Of a DNA stretch of 64,000 nt, positions 34,690 to 43,453 are shown one piece after another. Position 1 is the first letter of the stretch; each line of letters opens with the position of its first letter. The translations under genes were made by a program, and so were the position numbers. Source of the DNA: VYFG01 sp965213885 (GTDB lineage: Bacteria > Pseudomonadota > Gammaproteobacteria > Arenicellales > Poriferihabitantaceae); assembly GCA_965213885.1 (NCBI GenBank), contig OZ243919.1, positions 2,976,001 through 3,040,000 on the forward strand, read 5' to 3'. The notes under the pieces were generated by a model, which saw nothing but the letters and a program-made list of their open reading frames with translations, ran no database searches and had not been told where the DNA came from.

Positions 34690-37404
34690 TCAACTGGGGA
34701 CCGGGGCGTGCTTGCGGGTATAGAAGAACCAGGTGACGAGCACGCAGGTGACATAGAAGATCAGGAAGCCCCACAATGCCGCCTGCGGTCCGCCGGTCAG
34801 CGTGATCGAGGTGCCGTAGGACTTCGGGATGAAGAAGGCGCCATAGGCGGCGATCGCGGAGGTGAACGCGACGATCGCCGCGCTTTCGCGCTCCGCATGC
34901 TTGAGCCGCTTCACGTCATCGAGCTCCGGCATCAGCCGATGGACCTCCTGGCGCATGATCGTGGGAATCATCTGGAAGGTCGAGGCGTTGCCCACACCGG
35001 TCAGGAAGAAGAGCACCATGAAACAGGCGAAGAAGCCCCAGAATGCGCCGGGCTGGTCCTTGATCTCGAGGAAATAGAGCACGCCCGCAACGGCGGCGAT
35101 CATCCCGGTGAAGGTCCAGAACGTGACCCGGCCCCCGCCGTAGCGGTCGGAGACCCAGCCGGTTCCGGCCCGGCTGAGCGCGCCCACCAGCGGGCCGAGA
35201 AAAGCGTAGGACAGGGCATCAAGCGCGGGAAACTGGGTCTTCATCAGCAGCGGGAATCCGGCGGAATAGCCGATGAAGGAGCCGAAGGTGCCCGTGTACA
35301 GCCAGCACATCACCCAGTTGTGGAAGCGGGAGAAGATCACCGCCTGGTCGGAGAAGGACGCCCTCGCCGCCGTGATGTCGTTCATGCCGAACCAGGCGAG
35401 CAGGGTGGAGACGATCAGGAACGGGATCCACACGAATCCGGCGTTCTGCAGCCACAGCGTCTTTCCCTCGTCGGTCAGCTGGCCCTCCCCGACGAAGAAC
35501 GCGAAGGCGCCGGTGGTGATCACGATCGGCACCAGGAACTGCATCACCGATACGCCCAGGTTCCCGAGTCCCGCGTTCATCGCCAGGGCGTGACCCTTCT
35601 CCCTCTTCGGGTAGAAGTAGGTGATGTTCGCCATGGACGAGGCGAAGTTGCCGCCGCCGAGGCCGCAAAGCAGCGCCAGTACGAGGAAGATCAGGTAGGG
35701 AGTCTGCGGATTCTGCACCGCGTAGCCGATGCCGAAGGCGGGAATGAGCAGCGAGGCGGTGGTCACCGTCGTCCAGAGCCGCCCGCCGAAGATCGGGACC
35801 ATGAAGGAGTAGAAGATGCGGAGCGTCGCTCCCGATACTCCGGGCAGTGCGGCCAGCCAGAAGAGCTGGTCCGTGGTGTAGTTGAAACCGATGGACGGCA
35901 GCTTGGCGACCACGACGCTCCATACCATCCAGACAGAGAACGCGAGCAGGAGCGCCGGGATGGAGATCCAGAGATTGCGGTTGGCGATCCTGCGGCCGTG
36001 TTCCTCCCAGAATTCCTCGTCCTCCGGGCGCCAGTCCTCGATGTCGCCGGGGCGCCATTTCTTGATGACCCCGGACAGCGCGCCCTCCTGCTTCGGTCCG
36101 TGAATCGACTGCATCTCCGGCAGTTCCGGCAGCGACTCGAGCTCCGTCGTGAGCGCACCGCGCTCCATGATGCGAATGGAAAAATGCATCCACAACAGCG
36201 CGACCGTGACAATGACGAACAGGAGCGCGAAACAGCTCGTCCAGATACCGGTCAAGTCCAGCATCACGCCGAACATGATGGGCAGGATGAAACCGCCCAG
36301 CCCACCGATCATGCCGACCAGGCCGCCCACCGAACCGATGTGATCGGGATAGTAGACCGGAATATGCTTGTAGACGGCCGCCTTGCCGAGGGACATGAAG
36401 AAGCCCAGCACGAAGATCGTGATCACGAACGGCACCAGGCCCATGCTGGTGGAAAAGACGATCGGTCCGTGAATCCCGTGTATGACGTAGTCGGTGTTGG
36501 GGTAGGACAGCATGAACGTCAGCACGACCGAGACACCGAAGGTCCAGTACATCACCGAGCGGGCGCCGCGCTTGTCCGACAGGTGTCCGCCATAGGCGCG
36601 GAAGATGGAGGCCGGCACCGAATAGGCGGCCGCGATCATACCCGCCGTCTTGATGTCGAGTCCGTACACACCGACCAGGTAGCGGGGCAGCCACAACGCC
36701 AGGGCCACAAAGGCGCCAAAGACGAAGAAATAGTACAGGGCGAAGCGCCACACCTGCAGGTTGCGCAGCGGCTCGAGTTCCAGCAGCGTGGAGCGGGGTT
36801 TTTCCTGTCTCGCCTTGCGCGCGGCCGTCGCCGGATCTTCCTTGGTGAGGAAAAAGAACAGGACGGCCATGATCAGGAGAGCGACCGCGTAGACCTGCGC
36901 GGTCGACTGCCAGCCCAGGGCCACGAGCAGGAAGGGCGCGCCGAAATTGGTCACCGCCGCGCCGACATTGCCGACCCCGAAAATCCCGAGCGCGCTGCCC
37001 TGGCGTTCCGACGGATACCACTTCGACACGTAGGCGATGCCGACGGCGAAGGATCCGCCGGCGAGGCCCACGCCGAGGGCGGCCACGAGAAACATCGGGT
37101 AGGTCGTGACCGTCGACAGGAGCCACGTGGCGACGGCCGAGGCGATCATCACCAGCGTGTACACGAGCCGGCCCCCGTACTGGTCGGTCCAGATCCCGAG
37201 GAATATCCGGCTCACGGAACCCGTCAGGACCGGCGTGGCCACCAGGAGGCCGAACTGGGTGTCGGAAAGGCCGAGTTCCTGCTTGATCCTTACGCCGATG
37301 ATCGAAAAGATTGTCCAGACCGCAAAACAGAATACGAACGCGATCGTGCTCATGCCGAGCATCTGGTGCTGCTCGCGATGGGACACCTGGGCGGGAGAAT
37401 TCAT
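34690..37404 (-). CDS. narK: Fused NarK1-NarK2 nitrate/nitrite transporter
   Basis: At 904 residues this is two MFS nitrate transporters in one chain, as in Paracoccus denitrificans NarK. Each half has about twelve hydrophobic segments. The first carries GIWTDQYGGRLVYTLV and GLAGGSFAVGIAYVSKWYP; the second carries GLGGGNFASSMANITYFYP and WVSDRYGGGRVTFWT. The soluble linker between them is at about residues 425-470. NarK1 is thought to bring nitrate in with protons, NarK2 to exchange nitrate for nitrite. It is the first gene of the nar operon, behind a consensus FNR-type site. Confidence 0.95.
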   Translation of the reverse strand: MNSPAQVSHREQHQMLGMSTIAFVFCFAVWTIFSIIGVRIKQELGLSDTQFGLLVATPVLTGSVSRIFLGIWTDQYGGRLVYTLVMIASAVATWLLSTVTTYPMFLVAALGVGLAGGSFAVGIAYVSKWYPSERQGSALGIFGVGNVGAAVTNFGAPFLLVALGWQSTAQVYAVALLIMAVLFFFLTKEDPATAARKARQEKPRSTLLELEPLRNLQVWRFALYYFFVFGAFVALALWLPRYLVGVYGLDIKTAGMIAAAYSVPASIFRAYGGHLSDKRGARSVMYWTFGVSVVLTFMLSYPNTDYVIHGIHGPIVFSTSMGLVPFVITIFVLGFFMSLGKAAVYKHIPVYYPDHIGSVGGLVGMIGGLGGFILPIMFGVMLDLTGIWTSCFALLFVIVTVALLWMHFSIRIMERGALTTELESLPELPEMQSIHGPKQEGALSGVIKKWRPGDIEDWRPEDEEFWEEHGRRIANRNLWISIPALLLAFSVWMVWSVVVAKLPSIGFNYTTDQLFWLAALPGVSGATLRIFYSFMVPIFGGRLWTTVTTASLLIPAFGIGYAVQNPQTPYLIFLVLALLCGLGGGNFASSMANITYFYPKREKGHALAMNAGLGNLGVSVMQFLVPIVITTGAFAFFVGEGQLTDEGKTLWLQNAGFVWIPFLIVSTLLAWFGMNDITAARASFSDQAVIFSRFHNWVMCWLYTGTFGSFIGYSAGFPLLMKTQFPALDALSYAFLGPLVGALSRAGTGWVSDRYGGGRVTFWTFTGMIAAVAGVLYFLEIKDQPGAFWGFFACFMVLFFLTGVGNASTFQMIPTIMRQEVHRLMPELDDVKRLKHAERESAAIVAFTSAIAAYGAFFIPKSYGTSITLTGGPQAALWGFLIFYVTCVLVTWFFYTRKHAPVPS

Positions 37405-37493
37405 TTTTTCCTCCGGAACCGCCGCGCTGCGGGCTGAACGGGTTGTACCTGGGATGCGCCCGGATATTCGAGTGCAAATCCAGTCCGGACGAT

Positions 37494-37507
37494 TTGATTC
37501 AGATCAA
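37494..37507. promoter_or_regulatory. FNR/ANR/DNR binding site upstream of narK
   Basis: TTGATtcagATCAA matches the FNR-family consensus TTGAT-N4-ATCAA at all ten defined positions, 90 bases ahead of the narK ATG. It predicts anaerobic (FNR/ANR) or nitric-oxide (DNR/NNR) activation of the whole nar operon. No such regulator gene is in the window. Confidence 0.85.
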
Positions 37508-37530
37508 TGTGCCTGTGATTAACTGGATGG

Positions 37531-37920
37531 ATGCCCCAATGCGGGGAACTTATCCGCCTCGACATCCGTGAAATTCCATTACTGGATATTAATCAGACAT
37601 GGTGCCAAGGCCGATTGAGGGAGGCGCCCTATGAATTCCCGGCTCTCAACAGGGAACCCTTCAGGGGCTTGCCGGGAATGCTGGCAGATGCGCTGCCGAA
37701 CCGGCTCGGCAACCGGCTCATCGCCGCGCGGCTGGCGGAATCAGGCAAGGGCCCGGAGACCTTCAGCCCGGTGGACCGGCTCTGCCTCATAGGCCGTCGC
37801 GGGATCGGCGCCCAGGAGTTCGAGCCAGCCCTTCGGCGCCGGACAGGAGTGAAACGGCTGGAAGTTGCCCGACTGGTCGAGTTGGCGAATCGGGTGTTTG
37901 ATGAACGTGCAAGCCTTGCC
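37531..37920 (+). pseudogene. hipA-like kinase remnant
   Basis: An internal slice of a HipA-type serine/threonine kinase is present: YEFPALNREPFRGLPG, then LADALPNRLGNRLI, then ETFSPVDRLCLIGRRG, GAQEFEPAL and LEVARLVELANRV. These follow the order of the HipA N-terminal region. The beginning of HipA is missing or unrecognisable, and after about 37900 the frame (which continues to 38064) no longer matches. The kinase catalytic core is absent. No hipB-like antitoxin is present. It is non-functional debris of a toxin-antitoxin gene. Confidence 0.65.
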
Positions 37921-38064
37921 GGCCGCCGTAATGGCTTTGAGCGTGGCGAAATCTTTCGGTACGCCATCTTGGTTGGCATCTGGAAACGCAAGGCGCTGGG
38001 AATACTGCGCCTCCGTCCGGAACTGGCACAAGTACGCAGAAGCAGCGGAAGTTGCGTCCGGTGA

Positions 38065-38282
38065 TGCGGCGAGGATCGGCAATGCCTTCCGTTCCAACCT
38101 GATGCCGGGCCGATAAGCATCCTTCAAGGATCGGATTGAAACCCTCGCAGCACCCAGGATCCACTCACCCAATGCTCCACAACCGAAGCAGGCGGGAGAG
38201 CAGTACTTGAGGCATGGATCTTATGGTCGATGGACCGGCACCATGCTCCCGGGTGGCGGGGAAGCGTTGCCAAGAGCGTTCG
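38065..38282. other. Unassigned stretch between hipA remnant and MTase-HNH gene
   Basis: No protein family was recognised on either strand. A minus-strand frame over 37741-38172 is open but overlaps the hipA remnant antisense and matched nothing known to me. Confidence 0.3.
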
Positions 38283-40010
38283 TCAGGGCGCTGAAAGGTA
38301 TTGCTCTCCCTTCCATTCCGGCGCTTGCTGGTCATGCTTCAGCCGCATCCTCTGGAGGCAGACGGCATCGAAGATGTCGTCCAGGGTTCCCTGTTCGCTG
38401 ATGACCCCGGGAAGGCTTGCATTCGCCTCCAGCCAGAATCGACCGGAAACGTCCGATTCGTCTTTCAGGTAAGCCGACCCCCACCAGTTGAGCACCCTGT
38501 CCTGGACCGATCGGAGAAGACGGCCACTTGGCAGAAGGGCCTTTTTCTGACGTTGGTTGACCGTCCGATTTGCCGGCATCAGGTTCCAGAGATCGCCGCA
38601 GGGCCACACGGTCCATGGCAGGCAATGGTCGACATCCAGGTTCTCGTGATTCAGAGCCTTCCCGCTCCAGACACAATACAGGTTCCTTTCGGTTAATAGT
38701 TCGAGCGCCCGTTCACGTGCCAGCCTTACATCCCGATCCGGCTCTTTCCATGCCATCGCGTCCGCCATCACCGAATCCTCAACCGGCGTGCCGAGCTTCA
38801 GGGCGTAGGTCCTGATGAGGCGGCCCCATTCAGCCACCACTGCCGGCTCGATCCATACGCCAAAGCGCTGCAGTGCTTGCCATAGGTGCCTCGGAACCAG
38901 CATTTCACCAAAGCTGTACAGATATTCCCGGTCCAGGGTGATCGCAGATGGACGTGACCGCCTGCGAGCCCTGGCTACCGGAAAGACCTGTCCGCCGTTT
39001 TGGTAGGTCACGTAGGTGGCGGGCATTCTCTCGATCGTACCTGCAGCGTCATTCAACGCCCGGTGAAGGGCGGCGGAATGTCGAGTCGAAAACCTCGTGC
39101 CGACCCGCAGATCAAGATGCGACACTTCGGTGAGTTTCCGAAACGCTTCCTTCACGAAACCGAGGCGCTCCATCCCGATATTAGACGGGTTTTGGGGTAG
39201 GTTCTCTGACAACAGCGGCCTGAACAGCCGTATCCAGGTAAGTGCAACCAACCCAAGGGGGACGGCGACATAGTCGTCGTCATGATTCCGGGCCAGGCCG
39301 GCGGCGCCGTCCGCTACCCGGCACAGCGTGCGAAGAAGCGCCAGCTTGTAGGTTGAGCTCTTGTCATCGTTGAGGATGACGTGTCTCAGTAGGGGAAGCG
39401 CGCCGGTGCCGTCGTCGGGCAGCCGGACCGCCATCTGTATCCAGCGGATGTCATCACGGCCCTGCTGGTCCTTCGACTCCGTGTGCCTCTCGACAAAGGC
39501 GCCGTGATCGTGGGCCAGAGCCTCGATCTCTTCCGCCGAGACGGGATGGAATCCCCGTGCCCGGTCTGTCGGTCCGCAGCGCAGCGTGATGGCCAGCAGG
39601 CCGCCTGGCCTCAGTAGGTTGATCAGTTTCCGGAAAGCGCGCGGCCGATCGGTTTCCGGCACATGCATCCACACGGCGCTCAGGAGTATCAGGTCGAATG
39701 ACAGGCCGGATCGTGTGACCCGGCCCAGCGCCGGCATTCTGTCATCGATCCAACTGATCCCCGGGTTTGGGTGCATGGACGAGGCGGCCGTGCGCATTGA
39801 CGGGGATGGTTCAACAGCGACGACCTCATGACCCATGGAAGCCAGCCACGCGGCATCACGACCGCTGCCTGCGCCCACATCGAGGACGGTGCCCGGATCC
39901 CCGGGCAGCAGGCCATGCAGCCAGCCGTGGACAACTGCGGAAGCCAATGCTTCATATCGCGCAGCGACCTCTCCGGCATTGGCGTCGTACCAAGCGACCG
40001 GGTCTACCAT
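38283..40010 (-). CDS. SAM-methyltransferase / HNH-nuclease fusion protein
   Basis: This 575-residue three-part protein begins with a class I SAM methyltransferase of about 190 residues. Motif I is VLDVGAGSG (43-51), the acidic end of strand beta-2 is in VVAVEPS, and a later strand is DLILLSAVWMHVPE. A helical middle region (about 190-440) includes NDDKSSTYKLALLRTLCRVA and VPLGLVALTWIRLFRPLL, seen in stand-alone HNH proteins. The C-terminus holds the HNH nuclease: D461-H462 in LDVDHCLPW, N476, and N485 after NRTV. It may modify and cut DNA. Its setting beside hipA and MmeI remnants suggests a defence role. That role is inference. Confidence 0.8.
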   Translation of the reverse strand: MVDPVAWYDANAGEVAARYEALASAVVHGWLHGLLPGDPGTVLDVGAGSGRDAAWLASMGHEVVAVEPSPSMRTAASSMHPNPGISWIDDRMPALGRVTRSGLSFDLILLSAVWMHVPETDRPRAFRKLINLLRPGGLLAITLRCGPTDRARGFHPVSAEEIEALAHDHGAFVERHTESKDQQGRDDIRWIQMAVRLPDDGTGALPLLRHVILNDDKSSTYKLALLRTLCRVADGAAGLARNHDDDYVAVPLGLVALTWIRLFRPLLSENLPQNPSNIGMERLGFVKEAFRKLTEVSHLDLRVGTRFSTRHSAALHRALNDAAGTIERMPATYVTYQNGGQVFPVARARRRSRPSAITLDREYLYSFGEMLVPRHLWQALQRFGVWIEPAVVAEWGRLIRTYALKLGTPVEDSVMADAMAWKEPDRDVRLARERALELLTERNLYCVWSGKALNHENLDVDHCLPWTVWPCGDLWNLMPANRTVNQRQKKALLPSGRLLRSVQDRVLNWWGSAYLKDESDVSGRFWLEANASLPGVISEQGTLDDIFDAVCLQRMRLKHDQQAPEWKGEQYLSAP

Positions 40011-40585
40011 TTCCCAATTGTCCTGCTGGTTGTCATTTCAGTCTATCGACAGCAGTAGTCCGTCCCGGTCCCTATTATGGAAGCATATCGAACCCTTTGC
40101 ATCGTACCGACGCCAGAGGTCCGGGCGGTATTTGAGGCGGTCCGCGAGTTCGATAGCGCTGCCTGATCAGTTGTAGTAGTTCCGACGGCCTGTTGAAAAA
40201 GGCTTGATTTTACATGGCTCCTGCCAAGCACCCCGGTTCTTCAAGGGGGCGGCTGAATCACTATATCTAACCTCTGGACGATGATAGTGTTCTGGTCACC
40301 TTAGCTCGTACCAGACGGCATTAGTGCTATGACTGCTGCCAGATGTTCTTTCTGTTTAGATAACCGAAGTCAGGTGTGGCCATTGATGGTGCCTTGGCTT
40401 CCTTATCTCTTATTTCTCCAAGCAGGGCGTGACGACCTTGTACCAGGGATCCCTATTCATATTAAGGAACATCTGATCAATCGAGTCTCTACAGGGTGAC
40501 AGCTGCAAATCTGTGATTCCGGGTTCAGTTCAGTGAACCCGAAGGATCAAAGCAATCGGTACGGCCACCGGGAGCGGGAATTATT
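40011..40585. other. Non-coding, rearranged DNA downstream of the MmeI-like remnant
   Basis: No gene was recognised. G+C drops relative to the core genome. The motif cctgttgaaaaagg near 40190 resembles ends of some insertion sequences, but no transposase or paired inverted repeat was found. Confidence 0.35.
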
Positions 40586-40995
40586 TTCGCTCGGGATCAC
40601 TGGTGATTCAAGGTATCCAAGCGGTACATAGTCTCGACGTTCAGAACGGGTCTGCGGAACAGTTAAGAACGGATATTCTGGCACAACCGTTACGCCAGAA
40701 GCGCTCGGGTAGTCGGCGAGCCGTTTTGTAGTTTGTCTCTTGCTACTTCACCCGGAACGCGCAAACTGCCTTCAATCTCTCGGCAACCAAAGGCAAGCTG
40801 CGCAGCCTCTGGGGCGGAATCTCCGCTGTATGGAGAATCCATCGCACATCACCACGGATAAACTCGCGCGCACCCGGGAACGGTCAGAAGTATGGCTTCG
40901 CACTTGGCTCATGTTCGAGAAACGACGCCTTCTCTTTGCTCGAAAAGGTCAGATTTCCAAAGACGCGGCCGGTTGGTCGAGATCCGACCACCCCC
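40586..40995 (-). pseudogene. Remnant of an MmeI-like DNA methyltransferase / restriction enzyme
   Basis: Read on the minus strand, a continuous family match starts near 40991 as GSRPT, GNLTFSSKEKASFLEHEPSA and KPYF. It then meets an in-frame TGA (40884-40886) and continues PFPGAREFIRGDVRWIL, PPQRLRSLPLVAERL and AVCAFRVK. At about 40745 the frame shifts and the match goes on as RLADYPSASGVTVVPEYPFL, TVPQTRSERRDYVPLGYL and ESPVIPSE. This is the late region, the part before the target-recognition segment, of MmeI/COG1002-type adenine methyltransferases. The catalytic NPPY part and the rest are gone. The gene is dead. Confidence 0.75.
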
Positions 40996-41023
40996 CCTTG
41001 ATTCAATTTGCTCAATGATAAAT

Positions 41024-41062
41024 AATTCCATATATGAAATTAATAAATCCAAATATGGAATT
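41024..41062. promoter_or_regulatory. Candidate IclR-family operator
   Basis: A near-palindrome AATTCCATATATGAAATT (41024-41041) is followed by a third half-site AATATGGAATT (41052-41062), ending at the regulator ATG. TGGAAT/ATTCCA half-sites are usual for IclR-family operators, so autoregulation is likely. Confidence 0.5.
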
Positions 41063-41887
41063 ATGACGAGTACGGCAACCGTACGGACATTGCAGGTCCT
41101 TGAATATTTCATGTCGACGGGGCCCGGGCCGATCAAGCAAGTGGATGTCGCACGGGCTTGCGATATTTCGGCCGGCACGCTCAACCGAATTCTGAAGACT
41201 CTCTCGGAGTGGGGATACCTATTCAGGACGAGTGAGAAATACTGTGTCCGCAATTTTCGGCTCGAGCGGAATGTTCCGCTATCGGAGACATATCTCCAGT
41301 ATCTTGATACGGCCATTCAAAATTTAGCGGATAAGACCGGGACGTCTGCTGAAATTGTGGTCGTTGCCGGGCACGAATTGCTTTGGCATTCCAGAACGCC
41401 GTATCCCGACGAAGATGTAATCATTCGTGCGAATGTGGGCTTTCGGCGTTCGCTCTATGAGCTTGACGCGCTGGCTCGGCTATATATGAGCCGGATGAAC
41501 TGGGAGGAGACCTCCAGTTACTTCTTTACCGACGGTTTCTACGCGACCGAATTCGAGGGTAAGCGCGAGCTCATTCTAATTTCGGAATCCAGAGCGAAAG
41601 AAATGATCGATGAATGTCGAGACAGCGTTTTCGCCTATGATTTGAATGGCAATCATGTGGGAATCCGGCGGTTTGCAACGGTCATTGAAAGCCCCGAGGG
41701 AGAATTCCTGTATTTGTTGTCTTTAGCCGAACCCGCAAACGTTGTCGAAATTGATGAGAACTATTTGGCGCGGATGCAGGTTGAGTTGCTCGCGGTGCGC
41801 GAAGATCTGATGACACGGGTTTCAGCAGAAAAATCAATTTTCCGGAATCCGCCCAAACACTACATCCAGCCCGGTCGCGGTGGGTAA
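41063..41887 (+). CDS. IclR-family transcriptional regulator
   Basis: This is a 274-residue regulator. The N-terminal winged helix runs from VRTLQVLEYFMSTGPGPIKQVDVA to AGTLNRILKTLSEWGYL. The C-terminal IclR effector domain includes DKTGTSAEIVVVAGHELLWHS and ends in an EGEFLYLLSLAEP strand. The ATG at 41063 starts just before the HTH. An earlier ATG at 41015 would read through the operator. It stands directly ahead of the ABC-sulfatase operon in the same direction and very likely controls it in response to the imported substrate or its breakdown product. Confidence 0.85.
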   Translation: MTSTATVRTLQVLEYFMSTGPGPIKQVDVARACDISAGTLNRILKTLSEWGYLFRTSEKYCVRNFRLERNVPLSETYLQYLDTAIQNLADKTGTSAEIVVVAGHELLWHSRTPYPDEDVIIRANVGFRRSLYELDALARLYMSRMNWEETSSYFFTDGFYATEFEGKRELILISESRAKEMIDECRDSVFAYDLNGNHVGIRRFATVIESPEGEFLYLLSLAEPANVVEIDENYLARMQVELLAVREDLMTRVSAEKSIFRNPPKHYIQPGRGG

Positions 41888-41942
41888 TTCCCCAGGCCGA
41901 AATCAACTAGCCAACATTCCATTTTCCAAGGAGAAACACGTC

Positions 41943-43217
41943 ATGAAATTACTACTAAGTTTGGGGTTAGTGCTCGCCACACTGGTGGGTCCATTCGCTG
42001 CGTCCGCCCAGGCGGCAAAAAGCGAAATAAACGTCTTGTTGTTTGGCATGCCGTATACGAGGGGCCTGCAGGCCCTCGCCGCTGATTTTCAGGCAGAAAC
42101 CGGCATTACGGCCAACATCGAGGTGATCGGGCAAAAGGTTTTCGAGAATCGCATTACCCTGGAGTTCACCGGTAACACCAATAAGATTGATGTGGTGCAT
42201 ACCCCGGTTATCCAGGTTCAGCGCTGGATCAAAGCAGGATGGGTGCAGCCGATAACCAGCCAGGTGAGCAATATCCAGGATAAAGCCGACATTCTTGCAG
42301 GTCCACTTGATGCATACAAAGTCAACGGGGACTATTGGGCCGTTCCCTACATGGCCGCCGTCGGAATGATGACCTATCGAAAGGACATCCTGGAAGCGGC
42401 CGGGAAAACAGCCCCCCAAACCTTTGAAGAAATGATCGATGTGGCGAAAGCTGTCCATAGTAAGGATGTCGCCGCTGTCGCTTTGCGGGCTGCTCCGGGC
42501 CAGGGTTTCAACATGTTCATCTTTCCGATGATCATGAGGGCCTATGGCGGCAAATTCTTCGCTGATTATCCCGGCGGGGACCTGACTCCGGCGATCAATT
42601 CTCCGGAAACCCTCAAAGCCCTACAGGTATATATGACCTTGCTGAACCAGTATGGGCCTCCAGGAGCGGGCAACTTTAACTTTCCGGAAGTCAGAGCCGG
42701 GGTCATCAACGGCAAGGTCGCCATGACCCTCGAGGGAACCGGCATCGTCAACGCCATCACCAGCCCGGACAAAAGCAATTTTGCCGACAAGCAGGGCGTT
42801 GCTCTTCCACCGGCCGGTCCCGCGGGACGATCCCCTGCGATCGCCGTGCACGGTCTCGGCATCCCGAAGGGAGCATCGGATCCGGAAACATCCTTCAAAT
42901 TTATCGAATGGGCTACGAGTGAAAAAATCATCTCCAAAATCGCTCTGGCGGAACCATTTGCGGATTTTGTGAGGGCTAAAGTTGCAAAGGACCCGGCTGT
43001 CGCGAAGAAATATGCTTCACTGCATCCGGATTTGATGCCCACCCGGCTGAAGGCACTTGATGTGGCGATTGGTCATTACCGTCCTCTCATCCCCGAATGG
43101 CCGGCCTTGGGTCAGGCTATCGGTGAAAACATCAATGCCGCGCTCAATGGCTTGGTCAGCCCGGAGGATGCCCTGAAAGCGGCGGAGCAAGAGATGAAGG
43201 AAATCCTCGGGAATTAA
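41943..43217 (+). CDS. ABC transporter substrate-binding protein (sugar type, COG1653-like)
   Basis: This 424-residue periplasmic binding protein has a signal peptide ending about ASAQA (residue 25). The mature part follows the MalE/UgpB-like cluster B fold: GLQALAADFQAETGITANIEVIG, YWAVPYMAAVGMMTYRKDIL and AMTLEGTG. The ATG at 41943 is preceded by a clear AAGGAG ribosome-binding site 8 bases away. It is the first structural gene of the importer. The ligand is unknown, but linked sulfatases suggest a sulfate ester. Confidence 0.9.
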   Translation: MKLLLSLGLVLATLVGPFAASAQAAKSEINVLLFGMPYTRGLQALAADFQAETGITANIEVIGQKVFENRITLEFTGNTNKIDVVHTPVIQVQRWIKAGWVQPITSQVSNIQDKADILAGPLDAYKVNGDYWAVPYMAAVGMMTYRKDILEAAGKTAPQTFEEMIDVAKAVHSKDVAAVALRAAPGQGFNMFIFPMIMRAYGGKFFADYPGGDLTPAINSPETLKALQVYMTLLNQYGPPGAGNFNFPEVRAGVINGKVAMTLEGTGIVNAITSPDKSNFADKQGVALPPAGPAGRSPAIAVHGLGIPKGASDPETSFKFIEWATSEKIISKIALAEPFADFVRAKVAKDPAVAKKYASLHPDLMPTRLKALDVAIGHYRPLIPEWPALGQAIGENINAALNGLVSPEDALKAAEQEMKEILGN

Positions 43218-43222
43218 CAATG

Positions 43223-43252
43223 AAGCCCAGCGGCAACCTTGTCGCTGGGCTT
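43223..43252 (+). terminator. Intercistronic stem-loop after the binding-protein gene
   Basis: A perfect 10-bp stem (aagcccagcg/cgctgggctt) with a 10-base loop starts 5 bases after the stop codon. There is no T tract, so partial termination or mRNA stabilisation is likelier than full stop. This would raise binding-protein levels over permeases, as in malE-malF. The remaining 200 bases to the next gene show nothing recognisable. Confidence 0.6.
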
Positions 43253-43453
43253 GATTCCCCACTAAGCCTTGCTCCGGGTCGAACGTCCCCGATTGTCCTT
43301 AGCTCCACCGGGGCTCGCGCTGGGAAATTTGTCTTTAATCCCGGCGTCGAGAAGGACGCGACGTAAAGTAAATGGGACGTCCGAGCTGGATAAGTGCATT
43401 TTTCCATCCCTTGGTCGGCGGTTTAGCTGGCTTTGCCGCAGGTCGGATTTGTT

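Noticed and set aside
34666..37437. 923-residue open frame on the plus strand opposite narK
   Set aside because: It is composed of charged repeats produced by the antisense of membrane-helix codons; narK on the other strand is unmistakable.
35219..37477. 752-residue frame on the minus strand overlapping narK in another frame
   Set aside because: It is a shifted-frame shadow rich in Arg, Gly and Pro without domains.
37741..38172. Minus-strand 143-residue open frame
   Set aside because: It is antisense to the recognisable hipA remnant over part of its length, and I found no family resemblance in the rest.
40740..41018. Plus-strand 92-residue open frame
   Set aside because: The opposite strand carries the MmeI-like remnant; this frame is its antisense and resembles nothing.
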